Below are positions 50,263 to 59,299 of a DNA stretch of 64,000 nt, piece after piece (position 1 is the stretch's first letter; each line of letters opens with the position of its first letter). The DNA is from an uncultured Olsenella sp. GTDB taxonomy: Bacteria > Actinomycetota > Coriobacteriia > Coriobacteriales > Atopobiaceae. The stretch is taken from assembly GCA_934660915.1 (NCBI GenBank), contig CAKUIF010000003.1, forward strand, positions 1 through 64,000. The letters run 5' to 3'. The position numbers and the translations under genes were made by a program. The notes under the pieces were generated by a model that saw only the letters and a program-made list of their open reading frames with translations, made no database searches and was not told the DNA's origin.

Positions 50263-50928
50263 ATGACCATAGAAAACCTCACGCGCCGCGAGTTCGTCGC
50301 GGCCTCGCTCGGCGCCCTCGGCGCGGCGGCGCTCGCCGGCTGCTCGGGCGACGCCGCGCAGAAGGGGGAGGGCTCCGGATCCGGTGCCGCGAGCACTTCT
50401 TCCCAGCCCGCCTCCGACGACCCGTACGCCACGGGAACGCACCACGTGACCATCGAGGTGGAGGGGTACGGCACCATCGAGTGCGCGCTCAACGCGAACG
50501 TCGCGCCCATCACCGTCGCGAACTTCTGCAAGCTGGCAAACGAGGGCTTCTACGACGGACTCACGTTCCACCGCGTCATCGAGGGCTTCATGATCCAGGG
50601 CGGAGACCCCAACGGTGACGGCACGGGCGGCTCAGACGCGACGATCAAGGGGGAGTTTACGGCCAATGGGGTGGAGAACCCCTTGAGCCACGTGCGCGGC
50701 ACCATCAGCATGGCCCGCTCCTCCGCCTATGACTCGGCAAGCTCGCAGTTCTTCATCATGCACAAGACGAACACCTCGCTCGACGGCCAGTACGCGGCCT
50801 TTGGCAACGTGACCTCAGGCATCGAGGTCGTCGACGCCATCGCGCAGAACACGCCGGTGCAGGATTCCAACGGGACCGTCGCCGCGGCCGACCAACCGAA
50901 AATCACGAAGATCTCGGTCGTCGACTAG
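50263..50928 (+). CDS. cyclophilin-type peptidyl-prolyl isomerase, Tat lipoprotein
   Basis: A 221-residue extracytoplasmic foldase. The signal carries a twin-arginine motif (TRREFVAASLGALGAAALAGC) and lipobox LAGC, so the protein is probably exported by Tat and lipid-anchored. A Ser/Gly-rich linker leads to the cyclophilin fold: FCKLANEGFYDGLTFHRVIEGFMIQGGDPNGDGTGG, SMARSSAYDSASSQFFIMHK and LDGQYAAFGNVTSG. ATG at 50263 follows AGGAGAAGA. It follows the aminotransferase by 46 bases and may share its transcript. Confidence 0.93.
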   Translation: MTIENLTRREFVAASLGALGAAALAGCSGDAAQKGEGSGSGAASTSSQPASDDPYATGTHHVTIEVEGYGTIECALNANVAPITVANFCKLANEGFYDGLTFHRVIEGFMIQGGDPNGDGTGGSDATIKGEFTANGVENPLSHVRGTISMARSSAYDSASSQFFIMHKTNTSLDGQYAAFGNVTSGIEVVDAIAQNTPVQDSNGTVAAADQPKITKISVVD

Positions 50929-50988
50929 CCGCCGCCTGACGCCTGCCCAAGCGGCGGCTCGGGGTTGCACCCCGGGTCGCCGTTTTTT
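50927..50988 (+). terminator. double-hairpin terminator
   Basis: AGCCGCCGC (50927-50935) with GCGGCGGCT (50951-50959), then CGGGG/CCCCG (50960-50974) and a TTTTTT run at 50983-50988. Confidence 0.8.
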
Positions 50989-51077
50989 CGTGTGCGGGGG
51001 TGCATCTGGTGCATACCAGTAGAACCTTCTATATGCAATATAAAATCGTCAAACGGCAAAAATAGCTATTTACGTGC

Positions 51078-51083
51078 TATAAT
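51078..51083 (+). promoter_or_regulatory. -10 element for carD-like gene
   Basis: Perfect TATAAT 25 bases before the ATG, in an AT-rich stretch that contrasts with its surroundings. No good -35 at 17 bases, which is common for CarD-dependent promoters. Confidence 0.5.
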
Positions 51084-51107
51084 GTCGTTTGGCGAAAGGA
51101 GTACGGC

Positions 51108-51608
51108 ATGTATCAGGTCGGCGAGTTCATTGTTCATCCGGGGCAAGGAGTTTGCAGGGTTGAGGACGTGAGCGCCGGCCCGGACGCGACCTATAAGCTG
51201 CTCCCCGTGGGCCAGCGTCATGCCATGCACATCAGCTTCCCCGTCTCAAACGAGTCCCGCCTGCGTCCGATCCTCTCGGCCGAGGAGGCGCGCGAGATCA
51301 TCGACCAGTACCCCCAGATGGACGTCGACGACTACGCCGACCGAAACAACTCCCTCGAGGAACAGCACTTCAAGCAGGAGATCCGCAACGGGTCCTGCCG
51401 CGACACCGTGCGCGTGGCCAAGACCTTCTCGGCACGCATCGCCGAGGTCGAGGGCCGCAACAAGAAAGCCCCCGTGGCCTACGGGCGTATCCTCAAGCTC
51501 GCGCGCGAGCGCTCGCTGCAGGAGCTCAGCTGCGCGCTCGACTGCACGCCCGAGGACGTCGCGGCGCTCTTCGAGACGAGCCTCGCCGGGGACCCGAGCG
51601 AGAACTAG
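51108..51608 (+). CDS. carD: CarD-family transcriptional regulator
   Basis: A 166-residue RNA polymerase-binding protein. The N-terminal Tudor-like domain starts MYQVGEFIVHPGQGVCRVEDV, as in CarD/CdnL; the C-terminal helical domain includes YGRILKLARERSLQELSCALDCTPEDVAAL. CarD proteins stabilise open complexes at weak promoters, notably in actinobacteria. GAAAGGAG precedes the ATG. Monocistronic, between two terminator-like regions. Confidence 0.9.
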   Translation: MYQVGEFIVHPGQGVCRVEDVSAGPDATYKLLPVGQRHAMHISFPVSNESRLRPILSAEEAREIIDQYPQMDVDDYADRNNSLEEQHFKQEIRNGSCRDTVRVAKTFSARIAEVEGRNKKAPVAYGRILKLARERSLQELSCALDCTPEDVAALFETSLAGDPSEN

Positions 51609-51737
51609 GCGGTCTTTTCAGCAAATTCATGAGGTCGTCGCAACCGTTACGTTTTCGCGCTTCTTGCTCCGCCCCGGGACATGCGTAGCCCAACTCGGAT
51701 AGAATGGCTGCTCAACCGTCTATCTCGAGGAGGGCTC

Positions 51738-52031
51738 ATGCCTAACACCGAAGCTGCTTCCAGCAACCGCGCGATCATCACCGTCCTGGGCAGCGACCGC
51801 CCGGGTATCGTCGCCTCCGTCACCGGCGAGCTGGCCGACCGCGAGGCCAACATCCTCGACATCTCGCAGACCATCCTGCAGGGCACCTTCACCATGACCA
51901 TGCTCGTCGACCTCGGCGACTCCGTCGACTTCTCCGAGCTCAAGGGCGCGCTCGACGGCCTGTCCGAGAAGCTCGGCGTGCAGATCACGCTGCAGCGCGA
52001 AGAGGTCTTCCGCTTCATGTATCGCCTCTAG
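51738..52031 (+). CDS. ACT domain protein (UPF0237 type)
   Basis: A 97-residue single ACT-type protein: RAIITVLGSDRPGIVASVTGELADREANILDISQTILQGTFTMTMLVDL. It matches the small UPF0237/PheB-like family, which binds amino acids or other small effectors. CGAGGAGGG precedes the ATG. It stands directly ahead of citrate synthase (95-base gap), but no functional link is known. The effector cannot be predicted. Confidence 0.9.
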   Translation: MPNTEAASSNRAIITVLGSDRPGIVASVTGELADREANILDISQTILQGTFTMTMLVDLGDSVDFSELKGALDGLSEKLGVQITLQREEVFRFMYRL

Positions 52032-52125
52032 GACCGCACCTGGGCCCATCCGCGCCGAGTGGCCGGTGAGTCTCGCGTTGCATTAGCGCGGGCACGGGCC
52101 TTCTCTTTGTAAGGAGGTTTTGCCA

Positions 52126-53583
52126 ATGGCTATCATTCGCAACCGCAAGGGCGGCACGCGACCCATCCTGAGCGCTCTCGAGACCTCGGCTTTGACGCAC
52201 GTGGCCGATGCCTACCCGATGCCCTCGATCGCTCTCGGACGCCCCGATGTCTCCGACGGCCTGTACGAGGGATTTCAAGGCATTGACGTCGTTCCCCCCG
52301 AGCTTTATGCCAAGTACGACGTCAAGCGCGGCCTGCGCAACGCCGACGGCTCCGGCGTGCTCGTTGGCCTAACTACCATCTCGAACGTCCACGGCTACAA
52401 CAAGACGCCCGACGGCGTGGTCCCCGACGAGGGCGACCTGATCTACCGCGGCTACCACATCGCCGACCTCATCGACCACGCTCAGGAGGAGGACCGCTTC
52501 GGCTACGAGGAGGCGGCCTACCTGCTCATGACGGGCTCGCTGCCCACCTCCGAGCAGCTGGACGACTTCAAGGCGCGCATCGATTGCCGCCGCCAGCTCC
52601 CCGAGGGCTTCCTACACATCTTCCCGCGCACCACGTACAGCCAAAACATCATGAACGTCCTGCAACGCGCGACGCTTCTGCTGTACTCCTTCGACCCCAC
52701 GCCCGACGACACGTCGCCGACCCACGAGATCGACGTCGCGCTGTCGCTCCTCGGCCGCTGGCCGCGTACCGCTGCCGTCGCGCATGAGGCGGCCGTCGCC
52801 TCCGCCACGGGCACCAAGCTGCTCGTGCCGCCCGCGCGCGAGGGCTTCTCGATGGCCGAGACCCTGCTCGATGTGCTGCGCGGCGACCAGGGCTTCACAC
52901 ATGACGAGGCTATGCTCCTCGACGTCATGCTCATGCTCCACGCCGAGCACGGCGGCGGCAACAACTCGACCTTCACCACCCGCGTGCTCTCCTCCTCGGG
53001 CACCGACGCCTACTCCGCCTACGCGGCAGCCATCGGCTCGCTCAAGGGGCCCAAGCACGGCGGCGCAAACGCCAAGGTGGGCGCCATGATCGAGGATGCG
53101 TCCGAGAACATCGAGGACTGGACCGATGAGGACCAGGTCGCCGCCTACCTCACCGAGGTCGTGAGCGGCCGTGGCTTCGACGGAAGCGGCCTTATCTACG
53201 GTCTTGGCCACGCGGTCTACACGCTCTCCGACCCGCGCGCCGTCATCATCAAGAAGTACGCGCGCAAGCTCGCCCACGAGAAGGGCCGCGACGACAAGCT
53301 CGCTCTTCTCGAGAATATCGAGAAGCTCGGTCCGGAGGTCATGCGAGACGTCCGCGGCGTAACCAAGCCGATCTGCGCGAACATCGATCTCTATACGGGT
53401 TTCGTGTACTCCATGCTCGGCATTCCCGCCGACATGTACACCTCCATCTTTGCGATGGCGCGCCTTGCCGGTTGGTGCGCGCACCGCATGGAGGAACTCT
53501 ACGGCGCCGGGCGCATTATCCGTCCCGCCTACAACTCGATCATGGGCAACGGCGACTACGTGCCCATGTCCGAGCGCAAATAA
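52126..53583 (+). CDS. gltA: citrate / 2-methylcitrate synthase
   Basis: A 485-residue citrate synthase-family enzyme condensing acetyl-CoA with oxaloacetate (or propionyl-CoA). Motifs: LIYRGYHIADLIDHAQEEDRFGYEEAAYLLM, HAEHGGGNNSTFTTRVLSSSGTDAYSAYAAAIGSLKGPKHGGANAKV and GLGHAVYTLSDPRA with the catalytic His, and GFVYSMLGIPADMYTSIFAMARLAGWCAHR. It is about 50 residues longer than common type II enzymes, mainly at the N-terminus. AAGGAGG stands eight bases before the ATG at 52126. Confidence 0.92.
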   Translation: MAIIRNRKGGTRPILSALETSALTHVADAYPMPSIALGRPDVSDGLYEGFQGIDVVPPELYAKYDVKRGLRNADGSGVLVGLTTISNVHGYNKTPDGVVPDEGDLIYRGYHIADLIDHAQEEDRFGYEEAAYLLMTGSLPTSEQLDDFKARIDCRRQLPEGFLHIFPRTTYSQNIMNVLQRATLLLYSFDPTPDDTSPTHEIDVALSLLGRWPRTAAVAHEAAVASATGTKLLVPPAREGFSMAETLLDVLRGDQGFTHDEAMLLDVMLMLHAEHGGGNNSTFTTRVLSSSGTDAYSAYAAAIGSLKGPKHGGANAKVGAMIEDASENIEDWTDEDQVAAYLTEVVSGRGFDGSGLIYGLGHAVYTLSDPRAVIIKKYARKLAHEKGRDDKLALLENIEKLGPEVMRDVRGVTKPICANIDLYTGFVYSMLGIPADMYTSIFAMARLAGWCAHRMEELYGAGRIIRPAYNSIMGNGDYVPMSERK

Positions 53584-53588
53584 CCCTT

Positions 53589-53706
53589 AGTGGGTGAACA
53601 AAACAGGGGTTCGCCGGGTAACCGGCGAACCCCTTACGGTAAAACGCCAGGTAGACGACCTGGCGTTTTTCCTGTACCTTGCGGAGGCGTGTTTTGTTCA
53701 CCCACT
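53589..53706. repeat. nested three-hairpin element between convergent genes
   Basis: Outer 17-bp perfect arms, AGTGGGTGAACAAAACA (53589-53605) and TGTTTTGTTCACCCACT (53690-53706), enclose two perfect 12-bp hairpins. These are GGGGTTCGCCGG/CCGGCGAACCCC (53606-53617 / 53622-53633, loop GTAA) and AAAACGCCAGGT/ACCTGGCGTTTT (53641-53652 / 53658-53669). The second ends in a T-run and is a clear terminator. Together they can fold as a three-way junction. Confidence 0.85.
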
Positions 53707-53738
53707 TAGGCCTGTTTTGGGGGCGCGGGCGAACTTGG

Positions 53739-55589
53739 CTAGGCGGCCTCGTCGAACTGGGAGTTGTAGAGCTCCGCGTAGAAGCCGCCGAGGGCAAGAA
53801 GCTCCTCGTGGGTACCCTTCTCGACGATGTCGCCGTCGCGCAGGACGAGGATAACGTCGGCGTTGCGGATCGTGCTCAGTCGGTGCGCGATGACGAAGCT
53901 CGTGCGGCCCTGCATGAGAGCGTCCATGGCGCGCTGGATGAGCTCCTCGGTGCGCGTGTCGACGTTTGAGGTGGCCTCGTCCAGGATGAGGGCAGGGCGG
54001 TCGGCCAGGACGGCGCGGGCAATGGTCACAAGCTGGCGCTGGCCCTGCGAGAGGTTCGTGCCCTCCTCGTTGATCATGAAGTCGTAGCCGCCGGCCAGCG
54101 TGTGGATGAAGTGGTCGCAGCGCGCGGCCTTCGCGGCGGCCTCGACCTCGGCGTCGGTGGCGTCGGGGCGGCCGTAGCGGATGTTCTCGCGGATAGTGCC
54201 GTTGAACAGCCAGGTGTCCTGTAGGACCATGGCGAACTCCTCGCGAAGCGCGGTGCGGTCCCAGTCGCGCACGTCGACGCCGTCCACGTGCAGGCTGCCC
54301 GCGTCGACGTCGTAGAAACGCTGGAGCAGCTTGATGAGGGTCGTCTTGCCGGCGCCGGTGGGGCCGACGATGGCCACGGTCTGCCCGGGCTCGGCCGTGC
54401 AGGTGAAGTCGTGGATGATCGGCTTGGCGGGGTCGTAGCCGAACTTGACGTGCTCGAACTCGACGAGTCCGTCGCGTGCCTCGGGGATCTGCGGGTCTGC
54501 GGACTGCTTCTCCTCGGGCGCCGCGAGGAACTCGAAGACGCGCTCGGTGGCGGCGGCCATGGACTGCATCGTGTTGCTCACGTTGGCGAGCTGCTGCACA
54601 GGCTGGGTGAAGTTGCGCACGTACTGGATGAAGCTCTGGATGTCGCCGGGGGTGGCGTTGCCGGTGAGCGCGAGCTGCGCGCCCACGACGACGACCGCGA
54701 CATAACCTGCGTTGCCCACGAGGCTCATGAGCGGCATCATCAGGCCAGAGAGGAACTGCGAGCGCCAGCCCGAGATGAACAGGCGGTCGTTCTTCTCGTC
54801 GAACTCGGATACGGCGGCGTCGGCGCGGTCGAAGACCTGGATGACGTTCTGCCCGGCGAAGTCCTCCTCGATGATGCCGTTGACGGCGCCGAGGACCTGC
54901 TGCTGCTCGCGGAAGTACGGCTGCGAGAAGCGCATCATGACGCCCATGATCACGGCGGCGACGGGCAGCGTGACCACGACGACGCCGGTGAGCGGCAGGC
55001 TGATGGAAAGCATCATCACGAGCACGCCCACGATCTGCGTGATCGAGGTGATGAGCTGCGTCACGGACTGGTTGAGGCTCTGACCGAGCGTGTCGACGTC
55101 GTTGGTGATGCGCGAGAGCACGTCGCCTTTGCTGTGGCCGTTGAAGTAGCTCATCGGCACGACGGTGATTTTCTCGGCGATTTCCTTGCGCATGCGATAG
55201 CAGATCTTCTGGGTGACGCCTGTCATGAGCCAACCCTGGATGAGGTTGCACGCGGAGCTCGCGAGGTAGAGGCCGAGCAGGAACAGCAGCGTCTTGCCGA
55301 TCCAGTCGAAGTCGACGGCGCCCGTGCCGGCGACCTTGGCGACGAGGCCCTCGTAGAGCTTGGTCGTGACCTGGCCCAAGACCTTCGGCCCGATGATGTT
55401 GAAGATAACCGAGCACATGGCGAAGGCAATGGCAAAGAAGACCGCGATCTTGTGCTTGCCCACGTAGCCGAGCAGCTTCACCATGGTGCCCTTGAAGTCC
55501 TTGGGCTTCTCGACGATGCGGCCGGGTCCGTGGCCGCCGCCGGCCGGGCGGCGCTTCGCCGCGGCGGTCTTGCTCATCTCGTCAGCCAT
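53739..55589 (-). CDS. ABC exporter half-transporter, canonical site (subunit 2)
   Basis: A 616-residue type IV ABC half-exporter. Six spans are followed by a nucleotide-binding domain with Walker A GPTGAGKTT, signature LSQGQRQLV, Walker B ALILDEATSNVD and switch His in VIAHRLS. It overlaps the upstream ABC gene by one base (TAATG). With that partner it forms a heterodimer of the LmrCD/TM287-288 type, used for drug or peptide efflux. The N-terminus (residues 1-30) is basic and Gly/Pro-rich. Confidence 0.93.
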   Translation of the reverse strand: MADEMSKTAAAKRRPAGGGHGPGRIVEKPKDFKGTMVKLLGYVGKHKIAVFFAIAFAMCSVIFNIIGPKVLGQVTTKLYEGLVAKVAGTGAVDFDWIGKTLLFLLGLYLASSACNLIQGWLMTGVTQKICYRMRKEIAEKITVVPMSYFNGHSKGDVLSRITNDVDTLGQSLNQSVTQLITSITQIVGVLVMMLSISLPLTGVVVVTLPVAAVIMGVMMRFSQPYFREQQQVLGAVNGIIEEDFAGQNVIQVFDRADAAVSEFDEKNDRLFISGWRSQFLSGLMMPLMSLVGNAGYVAVVVVGAQLALTGNATPGDIQSFIQYVRNFTQPVQQLANVSNTMQSMAAATERVFEFLAAPEEKQSADPQIPEARDGLVEFEHVKFGYDPAKPIIHDFTCTAEPGQTVAIVGPTGAGKTTLIKLLQRFYDVDAGSLHVDGVDVRDWDRTALREEFAMVLQDTWLFNGTIRENIRYGRPDATDAEVEAAAKAARCDHFIHTLAGGYDFMINEEGTNLSQGQRQLVTIARAVLADRPALILDEATSNVDTRTEELIQRAMDALMQGRTSFVIAHRLSTIRNADVILVLRDGDIVEKGTHEELLALGGFYAELYNSQFDEAA

Positions 55590-57826
55590 TAGCGGGCACC
55601 TCCTTTCTGGTCAGCGCCGTCCTTAACGGCGGCGATCTCCTCCTCGCTGAGCCCGAGCTCGGCTGCCGAGAGCTGCGACTGGGCGATCTCGAGGTATGCC
55701 GGGCAGCTGCGAAGCAGTTCCTCGTGCGTGCCTTGGCCCACCACGCGGCCCTCGTCGAGGACGATGATCTGGTCGGCGCGCATGATGGTGGCGATGCGCT
55801 GCGCCACGACGACGAGCGCGGCGTCCTTCTCGTTTTGGGCGAGCGCCTCGCGCAGGCGGGCGTCGGTCTTGTAGTCGAGCGCGCTGAAGGAGTCGTCGAA
55901 GACGATGACCTCGGGGCGCTTGGCCAGGGCGCGGGCGATGGAGAGTCGCTGGCGCTGGCCGCCGGAGACGTTGTTGCCGCCCTGGCTGATCTCGGAGGAG
56001 AAGCCGCCGTCGCGCTCCTCGATGAAGTCGGTCGCCTGGGCGGTCTGGGCGGCACGGCGCATGTCGTCGTCGCTCACGAAATCGCCGGCGAACTTGAGGT
56101 TGCTCTCCACGGTGCCCGAGAAGAGCATGCCCTGCTGGGGGATGTATCCCACGCGGCGGCGGAGCTCGGAGAGCGGCAGGTCGCGCACGTCGACGCCATC
56201 GAGGAGGACCTTGCCGCCCGTGACGTCGTACAGGCGCGGGATGAGCTGGACGAGCGTCGACTTGCCCGAGCCCGTTGAGCCGATGATGCCGAGCATCTGG
56301 CCGCCCTCGACGGTGAAGCCGACGCCGCCGATGACGTCCTCGCGGGCGTCGGGGTACTGGAAGCTGACGTTGCGGAACTCGAGCCGTCCGCGCGGCGCGT
56401 CGGCGGCCGGCAGCTGCGGGTGCGCGGGCTCCTTGATGGAGCTCTGGGTGTTCAGGACCTCGTCGACGCGCTCGGCGGCGACCTCGGCGCGCGGCAGCAT
56501 GACCGAGACCATGGTGAGGATCATGAAAGCCATGACGATCTGCATGGTGTACGAGATGAATGCCATCATGTCGCCGACCTGCATGACGCCGTCGGAGACG
56601 CCATGGGAGCCGGCCCACACGATGAGCACGGTCACGCAGTTCATGACAAACATCATGAGCGGCATCATGAAGCTCATGGCGCGGTTGGTAAAGAGCTGGG
56701 TGTCCATGAGGTCGCGGCTCGCGTCGTCGAAGCGCTCGAGCTCGTGGTCCTGGCGGCCGAAGGCGCGGATAGGCATGACGCCGTCGAGCATCTCGCGGGC
56801 CACGAGGTTCACGCGGTCGACGTACTTCTGCATTTTCTTGAACTTGGGCATGGTGAGGCCCATGAGCACGCCGACGACGGCGGAGACTGCGATGACGGCA
56901 ACGCCGATGGTCCACTCGAGGCCGGTGTGGGTGGCGAGCACGCGCATGACGGCAACGGCACCCATGATCGGCGCCATCAAGACCATGCGGATAAAGAGCG
57001 TGGTCGCCATCTGGATCTGCTGGATGTCGTTGGTGCAGCGCGTGATGAGGGACGCCTGGCTGAACTTGCCGACCTCGGCCGGCGAGAAGTGCATGACCTG
57101 GTCGAAGGTCTTGCGGCGCAGGTCGCGGGCGATGGTGCAGGCGGTGTGGGAGGCCACGGCGCCGGTGAGGATCGTGGCGACGAGCGAGATCGCGCACAGG
57201 CCGAACATCTTTGCCGACATGCCGGCGAGGTAGGAGTTCTGCACATCGGTGAGGCTGATGCCCTGGGCCTCGTATTCCTGCTGCACGTAGCTGATGGCGC
57301 GCTGCTTGACGATGGAGCCGCCCATCTCGCCCATCTGGTCGGCCATGGCCTGAGCGCCCTCGGTAAGCTGGTCGCGGCCGATCATGCCGGCCTCATACGC
57401 CTGGCGGATCTGATCGAGGGACACGGTCCCCTGCATGGGCGCGCCCGTGGAGGAGGCGTCGATGCCCTGCTCAAGGGCGAGGACGACGGTCTCGGGCAGG
57501 CTCATCGCGTCGGCGACGGGGCCGTTCGCGGCGCGGTCAGCCTCGGTGCCTTGGTAGGCGCAGACACCGTTGTCGTCGGACTCGGAGAAAGCCGCCTCGA
57601 CGACGGCGATGTCCTCGTCGGACATGAACATCTCGAGGTCGTCGAGCGACTGGCGGCGGATGTTGTTGGGAACGGGGGTCTCGATGCCGCCCTGCTGGAT
57701 GCCCACGTCCACGATCTCGGACATGTAGGTGGGCAGCGTGAGGTCGGCGTTGCAGCTGATGATGATCAGCGCGACTGCGGTGACGAGTGCCAGGATGTGA
57801 TTCTTGAAGAGCTTGATGATTCTCAC
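55589..57826 (-). CDS. ABC exporter half-transporter, degenerate site (subunit 1)
   Basis: A 745-residue half-exporter, longer than its partner by an extracytoplasmic insertion of about 130 residues after the first span (roughly residues 40-180). The nucleotide-binding domain has Walker A GSTGSGKST and signature VSGGQRQRL. Walker B is VIVFDDSFSALD, where Asp replaces the catalytic Glu, so this site should be hydrolytically weak, as in asymmetric heterodimers. GTG start overlaps the MarR stop by four bases. Confidence 0.93.
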   Translation of the reverse strand: MRIIKLFKNHILALVTAVALIIISCNADLTLPTYMSEIVDVGIQQGGIETPVPNNIRRQSLDDLEMFMSDEDIAVVEAAFSESDDNGVCAYQGTEADRAANGPVADAMSLPETVVLALEQGIDASSTGAPMQGTVSLDQIRQAYEAGMIGRDQLTEGAQAMADQMGEMGGSIVKQRAISYVQQEYEAQGISLTDVQNSYLAGMSAKMFGLCAISLVATILTGAVASHTACTIARDLRRKTFDQVMHFSPAEVGKFSQASLITRCTNDIQQIQMATTLFIRMVLMAPIMGAVAVMRVLATHTGLEWTIGVAVIAVSAVVGVLMGLTMPKFKKMQKYVDRVNLVAREMLDGVMPIRAFGRQDHELERFDDASRDLMDTQLFTNRAMSFMMPLMMFVMNCVTVLIVWAGSHGVSDGVMQVGDMMAFISYTMQIVMAFMILTMVSVMLPRAEVAAERVDEVLNTQSSIKEPAHPQLPAADAPRGRLEFRNVSFQYPDAREDVIGGVGFTVEGGQMLGIIGSTGSGKSTLVQLIPRLYDVTGGKVLLDGVDVRDLPLSELRRRVGYIPQQGMLFSGTVESNLKFAGDFVSDDDMRRAAQTAQATDFIEERDGGFSSEISQGGNNVSGGQRQRLSIARALAKRPEVIVFDDSFSALDYKTDARLREALAQNEKDAALVVVAQRIATIMRADQIIVLDEGRVVGQGTHEELLRSCPAYLEIAQSQLSAAELGLSEEEIAAVKDGADQKGGAR

Positions 57827-58302
57827 TCGGTCCCGCTCCTCTCTGTACGGGTACTCAGGATTTCGTTGCAGCGCTTGAGGATCCGGATGGCCTCGCTTGC
57901 ATCGTGGGCGCCGAGCTGCCTCAAAAACTCACCGGCCTCAGCGTCCATTCGGGCGCGGCGGCGGGCGCGCTCCTCCTCGCCGATTTCGGTGAGCGTGACG
58001 GTCACGCGGCGGCGGTCGGCGGTGTCGTGCTCGCGGCGAATCCATCCTTTGCTCTCGAGCGCGCGCAGGACGTTGGCGGTGCGCGCGGAGCTCAGGTACG
58101 AGCGCTCGGCGATCTGGGTCGGGGTGAGGCCGTGCTCGCCGGCGTCGTCGGCGAGGTGCAGGGTGCGGATGACGCCCGCCTCGCCGCGGGTGAAGTTGCG
58201 CGTGTCGGGGCGCACGCTGTGGCCAAGGCGGGCGAACTGCTCGAAGAGCTCGTGCGCGAGCAGGCTGAAGTCGGCGTCTTCGGCCGCAGAGTCAGCTTCC
58301 AC
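57823..58302 (-). CDS. MarR-family transcriptional regulator
   Basis: A 159-residue winged-helix regulator: GEAGVIRTLHLADDAGEHGLTPTQIAERSYLSSARTANVLRALESKGWIRREHDTADRRRVTVTLTEIG. It heads the ABC exporter operon and presumably represses it until an export substrate binds. The GTG start follows AAGGAGG by six bases. The repeated ACTAGAA (58301-58307 and 58316-58322) brackets that ribosome-binding site and may belong to its operator. Confidence 0.92.
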   Translation of the reverse strand: MEADSAAEDADFSLLAHELFEQFARLGHSVRPDTRNFTRGEAGVIRTLHLADDAGEHGLTPTQIAERSYLSSARTANVLRALESKGWIRREHDTADRRRVTVTLTEIGEEERARRRARMDAEAGEFLRQLGAHDASEAIRILKRCNEILSTRTERSGTE

Positions 58303-58522
58303 TAGAACCTCCTTACACTAGAAACTATTTAGACCCGAAGATTATGCCCGCGCGGCCGAGGCGCTCGCGGCGGCGCGCCCGCCTTCACAAAGACGGCAAA
58401 GAGACGGCGCGCCGGCACTTCTTTCTTGTTGTGGCGTTGCTGCGTCGATACAATGACGCGCGAAAGCGCGCGGGGCGCGTTGGGTAACCGAGCAGTGGAT
58501 GGCCTCTAGGCAAGGGAGCGCG

Positions 58523-59182
58523 ATGGCTGACCAGCGGTTTGACGAAAGTGAGAAGTACGGCGACGGCTTCGACCCGATAGACGACGAGGTGTGGGTCACC
58601 CAGCAGGCGGCCCCGCTCGACGTCGAGAAGACCCTTGCCGGAGACACCGTCGGGTGGCAACAGACGCGCGTGGGCGCGCCGCCGGTGCCCGCCCCGGTTC
58701 CGTCGCCGCCGCAACAGGAGGCGCCCGTGCCCGAGGCCGGCGCGTATGACCAGGCCCTCGACCGGGGGAGCCGCCTGAGCCTGAAGCTCGCGGTGGCCCT
58801 TCTTGTCGTCCTTGCGGTGCTTGTCGTGGGCAGTATCGTCGTCTCGGAGGCGGTGGGCTCCGCACAGAAGGCGGCGGGTGCCGCGGCCGATGCCGTGACG
58901 GGCGCGGTCGGCTCGGGCTCTGAGGGCAGGGGCGCCTCCGGCGCGACGTCGGCCGACGACGCGAACGGCTCTGGCGAGGGGGCTTCTTCCTCCGGTTGGG
59001 GGATCTCCGGAGTGCTGGGCGAGCTTTCCGACAAAGCGCGCGACGTCGTTTCCGGCGCTGATGGTCTCCAGGACACCGCCAAAGACGTCGCGTCGGCCTT
59101 GGACGACGCCGCCGACAAGTTGGGCGGCATTGCGAGTGGCCTTGGAGACGCGGCAGAAAAGCTCGGCGATGCCCTGCGGTAG
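58523..59182 (+). CDS. hypothetical single-span membrane protein
   Basis: A 219-residue protein of unknown function. The first 95 residues are acidic and then Pro-rich (PPVPAPVPSPPQQ). One span (LKLAVALLVVLAVLVVGSIVVSEAV, about 95-120) follows, then a Gly/Ser/Ala-rich linker and an amphipathic repeat-like tail (GELSDKARDVVSGADGLQDTAKDVASALDDAADKL). The tail resembles LEA/apolipoprotein-like 11-residue helices. AAGGGAG precedes the ATG. Topology with the tail outside is likely. Confidence 0.7.
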   Translation: MADQRFDESEKYGDGFDPIDDEVWVTQQAAPLDVEKTLAGDTVGWQQTRVGAPPVPAPVPSPPQQEAPVPEAGAYDQALDRGSRLSLKLAVALLVVLAVLVVGSIVVSEAVGSAQKAAGAAADAVTGAVGSGSEGRGASGATSADDANGSGEGASSSGWGISGVLGELSDKARDVVSGADGLQDTAKDVASALDDAADKLGGIASGLGDAAEKLGDALR

Positions 59183-59245
59183 GACGCGGCGGTACCGCTC
59201 GCCAGTTCGCTGATTGCATACGTCTCGCCGAGACGGCATTCTTAG

Positions 59246-59278
59246 AGACGCGTGTCCGTGCGGATGCGCGTCTTTGTT
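59246..59278 (+). terminator. terminator between hypothetical protein and ABC importer genes
   Basis: AGACGCG (59246-59252) and CGCGTCT (59267-59273) with an inner TCCG/CGGA stem, then TTGTT. A second hairpin, CGTCTC/GAGACG, precedes it at 59221-59235. Confidence 0.65.
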
Positions 59279-59299
59279 ATATGGCAAGGGAGAGAGACC

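Noticed and set aside
59183..59299. TPP riboswitch before the NMT1/THI5-like importer
   Set aside because: The conserved TPP aptamer segments (CTGAGA, ACCTGAT) are not present; the region holds a terminator and a simple hairpin.
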